A DNA stretch of 64,000 bases from Fimbriimonadales bacterium. GTDB taxonomy: Bacteria; Armatimonadota; Fimbriimonadia; Fimbriimonadales; ATM1. Of the stretch, positions 7,624 to 17,145 are shown piece by piece; the stretch's first letter is position 1; every line of letters begins with the position of its first letter. The DNA is taken from positions 1 to 64,000 of the forward strand of contig JAHCHL010000002.1 in NCBI GenBank assembly GCA_026129745.1, in the 5' to 3' direction. Below the pieces are notes generated by a model. The model did no database searches. It was not told where the DNA came from and saw only the letters and a program-made list of their open reading frames with translations. The translations under genes were made by a program, and so were the position numbers.

Positions 7624-10600
7624 ATGAAGACTTCCCCACTGCTCTTGCTGGCTTGTGTGGCTTCGTCTGCATTTGGGCAAGGACCCGAAATTTCCGTAAT
7701 GATGGGGCACCGCCATCCAGCTCTTTACATGCTCTTTTCAGCGGACAATCGATATCTGGTCACAGGATCGACCGATGAATCCGCGATCGTATGGGACACT
7801 CGAACTGGCTACCAGGTCCAGCGAATTCGCAGATCTGATCTTGGTTCTGGGATGAAGAAGCCGGCTCGCGCAGACGATGCGCAAGGCTGGGCTTCATATT
7901 TGGGAGTCCGGGGTGTAATGCCGATCGGAGTTCTATCTGGCACCCAAACGGTAATTACTGCCCATCGGGACCTAAAGATAAAGGCGTGGGACATTCAGAC
8001 GGGCAGCGAGACTGGAGGAGTTACCGTTTGGATGCCTGCGATACCGCGTGAGCATAAGGTTGGAGTGGGTCCGCTTACACAGCGAATAACTGATGAAGGG
8101 CTTATGGAAAGTGCTCTGCTTCGCCAGGCACTCTCGACGATAGCGGCCCAGTTGCCCCACATCGGGCAACAGATTGCAAGTGCACTATCCGATCCGGCAA
8201 CTCGGCCCCTCGGCATAGAAGACATGCTGCTGTTCGCGGTGCCTGACTCGCTCGAGTTCATCGTTGTCGGAAACGACCAAGGCGTCCAGACTCTCTCGCT
8301 GCCTGACTTTCGTGTGCTGAACACATACAAGCCACGAAATCAGGGAAATGCGGGCTTTGTTCGAAGGATCGTGGTCAGCCGGGATGGGACGAAGGCCGCC
8401 GTATCGCTCTACACAGGAAGAGTCGACGTTTTCAATCCTATGACTGGAGAACGCATTGCGACTGACCGGCTATATCTGGAAGATGTGCCGAGCATTGGGT
8501 TCTCCGACAATGGGGAACGCCTTTTCGCAATCAACAAGGACGGGATGGTCAAAGTTTGCGAAGCAGCGACCATGAAGGAGATTTTCAGGCTCGATGCTCC
8601 AAAGGGCACTCTTGTCAACAAGAATGCACCGACCATCGGGCTCCTTTCGCCGTCCGGCGACAAAATCTACATAAGCAACTACAGCCGGAGCGCGCAGCCT
8701 CCGGGGGTTGGAAGGTTCTTCGGCTATGGTCCGATGGTCGTCGGATACAACGTCGCTGACAAGACTGTGAGCTTCAGGGCTGCCGGCATATCACTAAGCG
8801 GCAGCCGAATCACTCAAGACGGCAAGTATCTTGTCTACCGCAGTTATCGCATTCCCCTCTATTCGCAGGTTGGAGTTGCTCCTCGCGCTGTTTCGTTTGG
8901 CGAAGGGGTCAGCGAAGAGATCGACCTTCCTCCGACGCTGAGTCTCAATCGTCCAAATTCTATTGCAGTCTCGCCGAACGGAAAGCTTGTCGCATTCGCA
9001 TCGAATGAAGGCTCTGTCGCTCTCATAGATCGTGCAACAGGAATCCCAATATTCGATGTCAGGGGTTTAGGGTCCCCTGTTCAGAAACTGTGGGTCGGGG
9101 CAGGAAACATGTTGTATGCGGGGGTAGGCGGCATCGACATGGTCTATCTCATGTCGCGACTTGCTCTCATGATGCAAGACGCAGCAATGATGTCGGGCAC
9201 TACAGGCAATGTCAATTGGATCGACTTCTTGCGAACCGAGAGATCAGATCCGAATGAACCCCGAGAGTGGGACGCTTCGTTGCGGGTTGCAGGCATACCG
9301 GAGAGCGATCAAGAATTGCATGCCAAGTCATTTGGGGAATTGCCAGATTTTGTTGCTCCAATTCGTGCATTTGACATGAGCACTGGCCGACAAGTCGGCG
9401 TCAACCAAAGCCATTCGATGTTGATCCACCAACTCTGTGAGAGTGACGAAACCACAATTTACTCGGTGGGGATCAAGCGTGATGCACCCATCGGCATCGG
9501 TGGAACAAGGTGGACGAGAGAAGGCGGCTATTCAATCCCGGAGAGTCTCCCAGCTCAGTCCACTGTGATGGCCGTTTCGCACGACGGTAGCAGAAGACTA
9601 TTGGTAAGCTTTGAATTTACAAAGGAAGGTCTGCCTAAGCCCAAAGAGCTTACAGTCATCGATAAGAATGGGGGGCAGATCGCCAAGTTCGATGCTGCTC
9701 GAGCTTCCTTCGATGGAATTCATCTGAGTTTGACGTTCACTAAGGACGGCAGTGCAATCTTAGCGCCGTTTTCAGATCCTGCAAGGGTTCGCAAGTTCGA
9801 TTTGGCCCAAGGCCGGTTCGTCAAGGATTTTAGGCTCACACTGGTTGGATGGGAAAGCCGAGGCGTCTATGGCCTCATTCGCCGGAATGAACGCTACGCA
9901 ATCCATGACTTTGAAGCCGACAAATTGGTCGCTGATTTACCGGCAGAACTTGGCGAGGTGAATTGTTTTGCCGTAAACGCAAGCGGGAGCCAAATAGCAA
10001 TAGGTCACGGAGACTCGAAAGTTTCGCTCTTCGATGTTGCTTCGAAGAGAACGCTTTTTACTCTCAGCGGGCACGAATTGGCAGTCACTGCCGTGGCAAT
10101 AAGCAGCAGTGGCAATCAGCTGTATTCTGGCAGTCATGACGGAACAGTTCGTGTTTGGGACGTCGCCACTCGTTCCGAGAAAGTTCGATACGTGCCGCTC
10201 GGGTTGACCGATTGGGTGGCGATCACGCCCGACGGCAAGTATATGTCGGCGCGCTCAGGAGCAGGGCTTGCATTTCGCTACCAAGGAGTCAGCTATCCAG
10301 TAGAGCAATTCGATGCACTCTACAATCGCCCGGATCTTGTGTTATCGCAGATAACATCGCCAACAAACGAACTGGTCGCTGCCTATCGGGCAGCATACGA
10401 ACGGAGATTGCGTCGACTTGGCATTCCAAGCGCTGCTGCGAGTCAGACACTTGACCGAAGCGCCATCGAGATTCAAGACCGAAATCAGTTGCCGTATCTG
10501 ACTCAACAAAGAGAATTGAAGTTCTCGGTTTCAGCGAGCGCACCTGCCGGTCGAACTCTAAGCAACTTGCGGTGCTGGATCAACGATGTGCCGGTTGACC

Positions 10601-11589
10601 TTGGTGAGGCCTCTGGTTCAGTGTCAGGCAAACAGTCAGCCAGCGTGCAATTGAGTGTCATCTTGTCGGCGGGGCCAAACAAGTTGCAAGTCTCTGTTAC
10701 CGACAATTCGGGAGTCGAGTCACTCTTCGACACACACTACGTTCGGTGCGAAATCGCTCCGCCGAGGAAGAAACTGTTTGTCTTATCCGTGGGAGTAAAC
10801 ACTTACGCGGACGAAAGGAAGAATCTGAAGTACGCCGTAAACGATGCGAACTCTGTCGCTTCGGTCCTTCGGACATCGGCCACACGCGCATTTGACGAAG
10901 TCGTGGTGATCGACGTCATCACCGACGCTAATGCCACTCGTGAAAAGATACTTGCCGCTCAGGAAGCCATAAGCGGCGCATCAGTTGACGATGGTGTATT
11001 GATTTTCTTCGCAGGTCATGGCCTTCTGGACCCAAGCACTTACGAGTACTACTTTGCGACTCACGACATCGACTTCCAGGATCCGAAAGGAAGAGGCGTT
11101 CGGATTGACGAACTGTTTGAACTGCTTTCCAAGACGGCTGCCCGCATGCGCGTTCTGCTCTTGGATACCTGTCATGCAGGTGAGATCGATGACCAATCTC
11201 TCAGCAAACCCGTTGTCAGGCCAGACGGGAGCGGCATTCGAGGCGAGCCGGTCGGCAGCGCGCCGAAAGCGACGGTGGGGCTAAGGAACTCTTTCGATTT
11301 GATGCAACAGTTGTTCTCTGATTTAAATCGTGGGATCGGTGCCCACGTGATCGCAGCGAGCGGAGGATTGTACTGGTCTTACGAGCGAGAGGGGCACGGG
11401 CTGTTTACCAAGTCGCTCCTGGACGTGTTGCAGAATCCACAGCTTGCATCGACTGGCGCAAGCGGAGACGAGCTAAGAATCAGCCAGATTCGAGAGTATG
11501 TGTACCGACGCGTTCTCGAACTCAGCGATGGAAAACAGGCACCGACTTCGCGGCAAGAGAATCTGGTGCTTGACTTTAGGATGAGGTAA
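7624..11589 (+). CDS. large exported WD40-repeat caspase-family peptidase
   Basis: The protein has 1,321 residues if it starts at the ATG at 7624, which gives a signal peptide (KTSPLLLLACVASSAFGQ). The open frame extends upstream to 7486, and the nearest AAGGAG is about 37 bases before this ATG, so the start is uncertain. Residues ~30-870 hold WD40 blades of variable quality (IVWDTRTG, VRVWDVATR and others). Residues ~880-1050 are a linker, and the C-terminal ~270 residues are a caspase domain with His1132 in FAGHG and Cys1183 in LDTCHAGE. The architecture parallels the gene at 11601 but the sequences differ, so this is a separate subfamily. It ends 11 bases before the next WD40-caspase and is probably cotranscribed with it. 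Confidence 0.88.
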   Translation: MKTSPLLLLACVASSAFGQGPEISVMMGHRHPALYMLFSADNRYLVTGSTDESAIVWDTRTGYQVQRIRRSDLGSGMKKPARADDAQGWASYLGVRGVMPIGVLSGTQTVITAHRDLKIKAWDIQTGSETGGVTVWMPAIPREHKVGVGPLTQRITDEGLMESALLRQALSTIAAQLPHIGQQIASALSDPATRPLGIEDMLLFAVPDSLEFIVVGNDQGVQTLSLPDFRVLNTYKPRNQGNAGFVRRIVVSRDGTKAAVSLYTGRVDVFNPMTGERIATDRLYLEDVPSIGFSDNGERLFAINKDGMVKVCEAATMKEIFRLDAPKGTLVNKNAPTIGLLSPSGDKIYISNYSRSAQPPGVGRFFGYGPMVVGYNVADKTVSFRAAGISLSGSRITQDGKYLVYRSYRIPLYSQVGVAPRAVSFGEGVSEEIDLPPTLSLNRPNSIAVSPNGKLVAFASNEGSVALIDRATGIPIFDVRGLGSPVQKLWVGAGNMLYAGVGGIDMVYLMSRLALMMQDAAMMSGTTGNVNWIDFLRTERSDPNEPREWDASLRVAGIPESDQELHAKSFGELPDFVAPIRAFDMSTGRQVGVNQSHSMLIHQLCESDETTIYSVGIKRDAPIGIGGTRWTREGGYSIPESLPAQSTVMAVSHDGSRRLLVSFEFTKEGLPKPKELTVIDKNGGQIAKFDAARASFDGIHLSLTFTKDGSAILAPFSDPARVRKFDLAQGRFVKDFRLTLVGWESRGVYGLIRRNERYAIHDFEADKLVADLPAELGEVNCFAVNASGSQIAIGHGDSKVSLFDVASKRTLFTLSGHELAVTAVAISSSGNQLYSGSHDGTVRVWDVATRSEKVRYVPLGLTDWVAITPDGKYMSARSGAGLAFRYQGVSYPVEQFDALYNRPDLVLSQITSPTNELVAAYRAAYERRLRRLGIPSAAASQTLDRSAIEIQDRNQLPYLTQQRELKFSVSASAPAGRTLSNLRCWINDVPVDLGEASGSVSGKQSASVQLSVILSAGPNKLQVSVTDNSGVESLFDTHYVRCEIAPPRKKLFVLSVGVNTYADERKNLKYAVNDANSVASVLRTSATRAFDEVVVIDVITDANATREKILAAQEAISGASVDDGVLIFFAGHGLLDPSTYEYYFATHDIDFQDPKGRGVRIDELFELLSKTAARMRVLLLDTCHAGEIDDQSLSKPVVRPDGSGIRGEPVGSAPKATVGLRNSFDLMQQLFSDLNRGIGAHVIAASGGLYWSYEREGHGLFTKSLLDVLQNPQLASTGASGDELRISQIREYVYRRVLELSDGKQAPTSRQENLVLDFRMR

Positions 11590-11600
11590 GGGGGCACGTT

Positions 11601-14600
11601 GTGCTAAGCGCAATCTTTGCTGTCGGCATTCTCTCGTTGCAGTCGGGTTCAGTTCCGGCACGTGCAGACACGCAGTCCTTGCGGATGGTTGTGCAGTCAG
11701 GAAAAGTTTACACGACATCTGTCGAGTGGTTCCCAGACGGGAGGTACCTGGTCTCAACTGGAGGCGATCGAGCAGCGAGGATATATGATGTCGAGAGTGG
11801 CCTCGAGCTGCTTCGAGACTTCCATCCAGAAGGAGCTGAGTACGCAGTGATTTCCCCTAACTCCGAGCTTATGGCTACGGTACCAGGAACATCTTCGAGA
11901 TATGATGCATCAAGCGCAGTTCTTTGGAATCTGAGCACTCTGCAGCGTGTCCATGTACTTAGCGGACATCGTGATTACATCCGGCACGCGGCGTTTTCGC
12001 CGGACGGGACATTGTTGGCGACGGCAAGTGATGATCGGACATCCAGGCTGTACAGCACCGTGACCGGCAATGAAGTGCTTCGGCTTGATCATGGAAGTGG
12101 AGTGACATTTGTCCAGTTCTCACCGGATGGGACCGTCATCGCATCAAGCGCAGACGACGGCACAGTGCGCATTTGGGAGCTGTCAACTGGCCGCGAACTG
12201 CGCGTGATAAAGGGCCACTCTGACGAAGTCTTTTCGGCACGTTTTTCTTCCGACGGAACAAAGATAGTCTCAGTTTCGCGAGATGACACGATCAGAATCT
12301 ATGATCTTGTTCATGGTGCCGAAAAATTGAAGATACCCTTAAGTAGTAGTCGAGCCATTATGTCTAGTGTTTCATTTTCTGGTGACGATACTCAAGTTAT
12401 CGCTGGGTTAAGTGTGTATTGTGCTGAGTCCGGCGCGTTGATTCGATCTGCAGAGGGCAATGAATCATTCTACGCCACGTCGTCTGCAACGCAGCCCGGT
12501 GGAAACTTGGTGGCAACGTCCGTGGTTGATCTTCGTAATTTTGAGGCCGAGATCCTAGTCTGGAATCCGAACGGGGGACAAGAAGTTCGATCACTTGGAG
12601 GAAAGTCGTCTGCAGCATATGGGGTTTCGTTCGCGCCTAAAGGATTAGAACTTATGGTCGGCCTCGGATCTGGAGCGTCACTCACATGGGATTTCGGGTC
12701 AAAAGCGGGGCCACGATTAGCTAAGGGGGACGGAACGCCAATTGTGTCCGTTGACCACTCTCCCGACGAAAAGCTGACGGCCGCCGGTTCAGACGGCGGG
12801 CATGTGTTTGTCTATGATTCACTTGGACAGAATCTGCAGACTCTGGACGCTCGCGGTAGACTGTTTTCAACGAGATTCTCCGCGGATTCTACAATACTAG
12901 TCAGCGGAACTTTGGAAGGAGCAGTTATCTTTTGGAATCCGCTTGATGGCGAGAAGGTGAACGAAATCAATGCTCAGAGACCGATAAGCTGGCTTTCCCT
13001 GTCACATGATCGCAAAAGGGTTGCCCTGCTTGATGAAGACACAAACGATCCCCTCGTATACGTCATTGAAGTGGCAACTGGAGCTGAAGTACAAAGATTG
13101 GCCGACTTCAGGCGTGCGGTGAACACAATAGAGTTCTCACCAGATGACAAGCACTTACTCGTCGCCACTTCCGAGGATGGCCTTGAACTCTGGGACTTAG
13201 AGTCGGGTAACCGAGCACATAGCTTCGGCGACGATGGTTCCGAGACCCTATTTGGTACCTATTCACCGTCGGGTAAATGGGTCCTATCCACGCACGCGGA
13301 CGGTACAGCCGCACTTTGGAATGCTCAGACACGCGAGTTGATACGCCGTTATGAAGGTCACTCTGGGCCAGTTTATCGAGGCGCGATTTCCCCTGACGAG
13401 CTATTGGTGGCTACTGCGTCCACTGACGGCACAATTCGGCTGTGGGATGCGCTCTCGGACAAAGAGCATTGCACTCTCATCGCACTTTCTGACGACAGCT
13501 GGGCGGTCGTTGACCCAGAAGGAAGATACGACGTTAGTTCCGATGACGTCAAGGGCATTCACTGGGTTATGGACATGACGCCCGTCGACCTTCATGCATT
13601 CAAAGACAAGTACTACGATCCGGGCTTGCTCGCGAAGAAGCTCGGCTACAGCAACGAAAAGCCGAGAACGGTTCCACCGCTTTCAGAGATCAAGTTTGCG
13701 CCGAAGTCGAAGATCAATTTGAGCGCTGACGCCAAACGCGCAAACATCACGATCGAAGATCGAGGCGGAGGGATCGGCAAGTTTGAAGTCGTTCTAAACG
13801 GCGCCGTCATTTATGAAGGCAGTGCACCGCCTGGAGCGACGGAGCATGAACTCAGTATCGATCTGGCATCACATGCAAGGAGACTTGTACCGGCTGAGCA
13901 TCTGCTTGAGAATGAGCGAAACATCCTCGAAGTGATCGCTGGAAACGCAGCGGGATCACTAAAGGGACGCGGCGAACCGGTCGGACTTCCACCACCAAGC
14001 GAATCTGTCGCTGAGCCTCCAAAGGTCTTCATCCTTTCTGTGGGAGTCAGCGACTACCAAGGAGACAAGCAGGACTTGCTCTTCGCGGCCAAGGATGCAA
14101 AAGACGTATCGGCAGCCTTGTCGCTATCGGCGAGCCGGTTGTTTGGTCCGGACCGGGTGGATGTCAAGACACTTGTCACCGATCTCGAAACGGAGAATCC
14201 GGACGACTTTCGCGCTTCAAAGCGCAACATTGTGAATGCAATCAAGCGAATCGCCGAAGAAGCGAAGAGCACCGATGTCGTCATCATCTATTTCGCGGGC
14301 CATGGCCGTGCGGGTTTGGGCAACGAAGAAGAGTATTACTTCCTAACAGACGAAGCAGGAACGATCGACCTTTCGGATGCAGCATCTCGCGAAGTTGCGA
14401 CGATCAAAGGAAGCGAGCTTGCTCGATTGTTGGGCGAAGTGGCTGCCGCCAAACGCGCACTCATTTTGGACACCTGCGGATCCGGTCAATTCGCCGATGA
14501 TGCAACTCGCAGAAGATCGGTTACTTCGGAGATGCGCCGGGCATGGGAGACAATGAAGGATCGCTCCGGAGTCTTCATCCTGGCTGGCTGTGCAGCCGAT

Positions 14601-15230
14601 CAAGTGAGCTACGAAGCGTCCAACATTGCTCAGGGCATCTTGACGTACAGTTTGCTCGAGCCTCTAAACAAGCTCGACCCAGAGGTTCTTGAACGAACTG
14701 AGGATGGGAATCTGAGGATCGGGATCGTCAGGTGGTTCGAGAGCGCAGAGCGGCGAGTCGGTGAGCTCATTCGGGAACTGCAGCTTGGCGGAGTGCAACA
14801 TCCGCAGTTTAAGGCGAGGGCCGGAGCAAGAACGTTTCCGATCGGCGCATTAGCGCCGGAAGATGTAGGGCGGGTGCCGCTTGCTTCGCCGAAACCGATT
14901 GTTTTGCTTCGGACCTTTGCAGACACAGAGGACTCGGATCCGCTATTTCTCGAGAGTGCCATCAGGGACAAGTTCGTGCAAATGAACGCAAGGAGCGGAA
15001 GCTTCGTTTTTTGGCGCGAGGTCAGAGAGCACCCCAACGCTCTCGCCGTATCGGGCACCTATACACGGTCGGGTGATGTCGTTGTCGTAGATGTCCGGGT
15101 TCTGAGGTTTAAGAAGACAGACACCGGTTTGCTTCGAGAGCCATTCCTATCCTTTAAGGTCGAGGGCTCTGCAAGAGACCTACCATCGCTTGTTGAGAGA
15201 ATCATCCAGGAACTCAGCAAAAGAATCTAA
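11601..15230 (+). CDS. exported WD40-repeat caspase-family peptidase (intact paralogue of 65-3854)
   Basis: A 1,209-residue protein with an N-terminal hydrophobic signal (LSAIFAVGILSLQSG). WD40 blades fill about residues 25-620, the shared linker with WAVVDPEGRYDVSS follows, and the caspase domain spans ~810-1040 with His901 in FAGHGRAG and Cys959 in LDTCGSGQ. The C-terminal ~115 residues from PIVLLRTF resemble TolB/FlgO-like alpha-beta domains (tentative). The GTG start has AAGGGGG a few bases upstream, right behind the stop of the previous gene. WD40-caspase fusions are known in cyanobacteria and other developmentally complex bacteria, where the propeller is thought to sense partners. This copy shows that the two ORFs at 65-3854 were once one gene. 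Confidence 0.9.
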   Translation: MLSAIFAVGILSLQSGSVPARADTQSLRMVVQSGKVYTTSVEWFPDGRYLVSTGGDRAARIYDVESGLELLRDFHPEGAEYAVISPNSELMATVPGTSSRYDASSAVLWNLSTLQRVHVLSGHRDYIRHAAFSPDGTLLATASDDRTSRLYSTVTGNEVLRLDHGSGVTFVQFSPDGTVIASSADDGTVRIWELSTGRELRVIKGHSDEVFSARFSSDGTKIVSVSRDDTIRIYDLVHGAEKLKIPLSSSRAIMSSVSFSGDDTQVIAGLSVYCAESGALIRSAEGNESFYATSSATQPGGNLVATSVVDLRNFEAEILVWNPNGGQEVRSLGGKSSAAYGVSFAPKGLELMVGLGSGASLTWDFGSKAGPRLAKGDGTPIVSVDHSPDEKLTAAGSDGGHVFVYDSLGQNLQTLDARGRLFSTRFSADSTILVSGTLEGAVIFWNPLDGEKVNEINAQRPISWLSLSHDRKRVALLDEDTNDPLVYVIEVATGAEVQRLADFRRAVNTIEFSPDDKHLLVATSEDGLELWDLESGNRAHSFGDDGSETLFGTYSPSGKWVLSTHADGTAALWNAQTRELIRRYEGHSGPVYRGAISPDELLVATASTDGTIRLWDALSDKEHCTLIALSDDSWAVVDPEGRYDVSSDDVKGIHWVMDMTPVDLHAFKDKYYDPGLLAKKLGYSNEKPRTVPPLSEIKFAPKSKINLSADAKRANITIEDRGGGIGKFEVVLNGAVIYEGSAPPGATEHELSIDLASHARRLVPAEHLLENERNILEVIAGNAAGSLKGRGEPVGLPPPSESVAEPPKVFILSVGVSDYQGDKQDLLFAAKDAKDVSAALSLSASRLFGPDRVDVKTLVTDLETENPDDFRASKRNIVNAIKRIAEEAKSTDVVIIYFAGHGRAGLGNEEEYYFLTDEAGTIDLSDAASREVATIKGSELARLLGEVAAAKRALILDTCGSGQFADDATRRRSVTSEMRRAWETMKDRSGVFILAGCAADQVSYEASNIAQGILTYSLLEPLNKLDPEVLERTEDGNLRIGIVRWFESAERRVGELIRELQLGGVQHPQFKARAGARTFPIGALAPEDVGRVPLASPKPIVLLRTFADTEDSDPLFLESAIRDKFVQMNARSGSFVFWREVREHPNALAVSGTYTRSGDVVVVDVRVLRFKKTDTGLLREPFLSFKVEGSARDLPSLVERIIQELSKRI

Positions 15231-15270
15231 ACTTTTCTTGGCGGACTGCTCGGATCGGTTGCAACTTCCC

Positions 15271-15316
15271 CTCTTCTCCTACCAGACGCGGCAACAGTCG
15301 CGAACAAGGAGAAGAG
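15271..15316 (+). promoter_or_regulatory. RBS-sequestering leader hairpin, copy 2
   Basis: CTCTTCTCCT at 15271-15280 pairs perfectly with AGGAGAAGAG at 15307-15316, which contains the ribosome site of the gene at 15320. An inner CGCG/CGCG pairing sits at 15287-15290 and 15299-15302. Sequence between the arms (AGACGCGGCAA, AACAAGGAGAAGA) matches copy 1 at 7128-7174. Confidence 0.6.
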
Positions 15317-15319
15317 ATA

Positions 15320-15898
15320 ATGACACCAATCATCAGATCACGCCGAGCGATTATCGATCGACTCAGCAAGGAAAAGACGCTTCGCTCACTCTTCGGTGGC
15401 GACATCGAGATTCGAAGGCCCATCAAGCCTGCAAAGCTGCTCGAGGCGCCTGAAGGCGATCGAGGAATCGTCTATTACGACCCAAATATGCATGTCAGTT
15501 CGTTCGCACACGTATTGTCTGGCAAGAACACGATTCTCGTCAAGACGAACCGCAATGGCGAGCTGGAATCGAAGGTCTGGATGCGGCCCGATGGCGCGCT
15601 CCTTCTGATCGGAAGCGCAGGCGCGACCTATGCGATGTCAGATCGCAATCGAAAAGGTGACGTTGTTGCCTACTTCGACCCGGCCGGCAATTTGCTCGGC
15701 GAGGCGCGCGGCAGCGATCGAGACTCAATGGTCGAGTATCGCGATGCCGAAGGGCGCTCGTTAGGCTTCGCAATCGCCGGACCGCGCGAGGCGCTCGTGA
15801 TGGACGCACAGCGCAGAGTAGTCAAGCGGGCGACTTCCGGTACCGTTCCTGGAAAGTGGCTCGCACTCGAAGACGCTTGGGACCGGTTCATCGCATGA
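15320..15898 (+). CDS. conserved-looking hypothetical protein with RHS/YD-like strands
   Basis: A 192-residue protein that I do not recognise. It has no signal peptide or membrane segment. The middle contains several short strand-turn units such as VVYYDPN-type and YFDPAGNLLGEARG, recalling YD/RHS beta repeats or MORN-like antitoxin folds, but too few to assign. The start is set by AAGGAG seven bases upstream, inside the leader hairpin. It lies between the last WD40-caspase and the sigma factor-like gene, so it may belong to the same unit. Its leader matches that of the PPC-like gene at 7175, suggesting common regulation. Confidence 0.6.
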   Translation: MTPIIRSRRAIIDRLSKEKTLRSLFGGDIEIRRPIKPAKLLEAPEGDRGIVYYDPNMHVSSFAHVLSGKNTILVKTNRNGELESKVWMRPDGALLLIGSAGATYAMSDRNRKGDVVAYFDPAGNLLGEARGSDRDSMVEYRDAEGRSLGFAIAGPREALVMDAQRRVVKRATSGTVPGKWLALEDAWDRFIA

Positions 15899-15921
15899 GT
15901 CGGTCTCAAACACAGAAAAAG

Positions 15922-15963
15922 CGCCGAAAGTCGACCGGGGTATTCTGCTCCCGGTTTTCGGCG
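15922..15963 (+). terminator. long imperfect hairpin before the sigma-like gene
   Basis: CGCCGAAA at 15922-15929 pairs with TTTCGGCG at 15956-15963, and an inner ACCGGG with CCCGGT, separated by a 4-base bulge. It lies 23 bases after the 15320 gene and 21 bases before the ATG of the sigma-like gene. There is no U tract; it could be a terminator, attenuator or mRNA leader structure. Confidence 0.5.
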
Positions 15964-15983
15964 TTATTGGGCACAAAGAGGAC

Positions 15984-17033
15984 ATGGCGCGAGATATCGA
16001 CCCTAGAATTGAGAAATGCCTGCGCCTCAATGAGGAGGAGAGGCTTGATTGCCTCAATGATGTTTGCGAAAGAACTGCGCGGCCTGTTATCGAAGCCGTG
16101 CTAAAGAAAAAGTTTGGCTGCTACTTCAATCGGCAAGAGGAGAGTGTTGAAGAAGCAGCCTATTGGGATGCAGTCAGCGACGCCACGATAGCGGTTCATA
16201 GAAACCTTCTCGAGTGTAGCAACGGAAAGCGGGAGCCAATTGCCGACGTCCAATCGTATTCTGCGAGCGTCGCCGAGAAGGCCTTTCTTGCGTACCTCAA
16301 GCGGAAGCATCCTCAACGATACAGTCTTGCGACCAAGTACAGAGCAACGCTCGATGTCGATCCAAGACTTGCGTACTGGAAACATGGCAATATGGGCACA
16401 TCGGGAAACTCTGAGTGGAGTGGGCAACCCGCCATCAAGAATCGTGAAAGCGGGCTTGCATCGACCGACCCGACTGCTGCGGTCTCAGAGTGCTTTGGGG
16501 GCCAGGATTCGGGATCTCTGCTGCTCCCGGACCTCTTTTTAGCGACGTTCACTTGGACCAAAGGTCCGCTCGAATTCAACGTTCTTGTCAAGTTTACGAT
16601 GGTGGCGACCAACGTCGTCATTATTGAGGTGGAACCTGAGCCTGATTACGAAAGCGACGAACCATCAGGCGCCATTGGAGGTGACCCAAGTGAAGCTGCT
16701 GAGTCTAAGGACTTGCTATCTTGGATTTGGGAAACTCTGAAGGGGCTTTCAGCGCAGCGTGCAGGAATTTTTCTTTTGTTTGAGCCTCCTGGGCAGGAAC
16801 AGCAGTCACTGGTTGATTTGCTCGCCATGAACCAGATTGCAAGTCTGGAGGAAATAGCCAGTGTCTGCGGCCTTTCATGGGAAGACTACCATCGACTATC
16901 ACAACGGGAGCGAGTTACGTTTCAAGACTTGGCGGACCAGTACGGCATATCACAAAAGCAGGCTGATGGAATCCGCAAGGGAGTTCTCGAGCTGCTGGCT
17001 CGTAGGATAAGCAAAAGGAGCGAAGACAACTAA
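15984..17033 (+). CDS. divergent sigma-70 family RNA polymerase sigma factor-like protein
   Basis: A 349-residue protein. Residues ~45-125 resemble region 2 (YWDAVSDATIAVHRNL, then a SYSASVAEKAFLAYLKRKH helix in the position of the ECF region-2 helix). The C-terminal ~35 residues (VTFQDLADQYGISQKQAD onward) are a good region-4 helix-turn-helix. Between them is an unusual ~170-residue insertion with hydrophobic strands and an acidic stretch (EPEPDYESDEPSG). Ordinary ECF factors are about 190 residues, so this is a long variant, and an alternative reading is an HTH regulator. The ATG has AAAGAGGA upstream. The next gene looks like its anti-sigma factor, and TPR-CHAT genes follow. Confidence 0.6.
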   Translation: MARDIDPRIEKCLRLNEEERLDCLNDVCERTARPVIEAVLKKKFGCYFNRQEESVEEAAYWDAVSDATIAVHRNLLECSNGKREPIADVQSYSASVAEKAFLAYLKRKHPQRYSLATKYRATLDVDPRLAYWKHGNMGTSGNSEWSGQPAIKNRESGLASTDPTAAVSECFGGQDSGSLLLPDLFLATFTWTKGPLEFNVLVKFTMVATNVVIIEVEPEPDYESDEPSGAIGGDPSEAAESKDLLSWIWETLKGLSAQRAGIFLLFEPPGQEQQSLVDLLAMNQIASLEEIASVCGLSWEDYHRLSQRERVTFQDLADQYGISQKQADGIRKGVLELLARRISKRSEDN

Positions 17034-17145
17034 TGATTCGCCCAGTAAAATTACCAATTCATATGCTGGCCGCTCGGATATCGTCATTTCGCTCCTCTTT
17101 AGCATCCGAGGCCTGGAGTCTGTGCCCGGCCAAAGGAGGTCAGAA

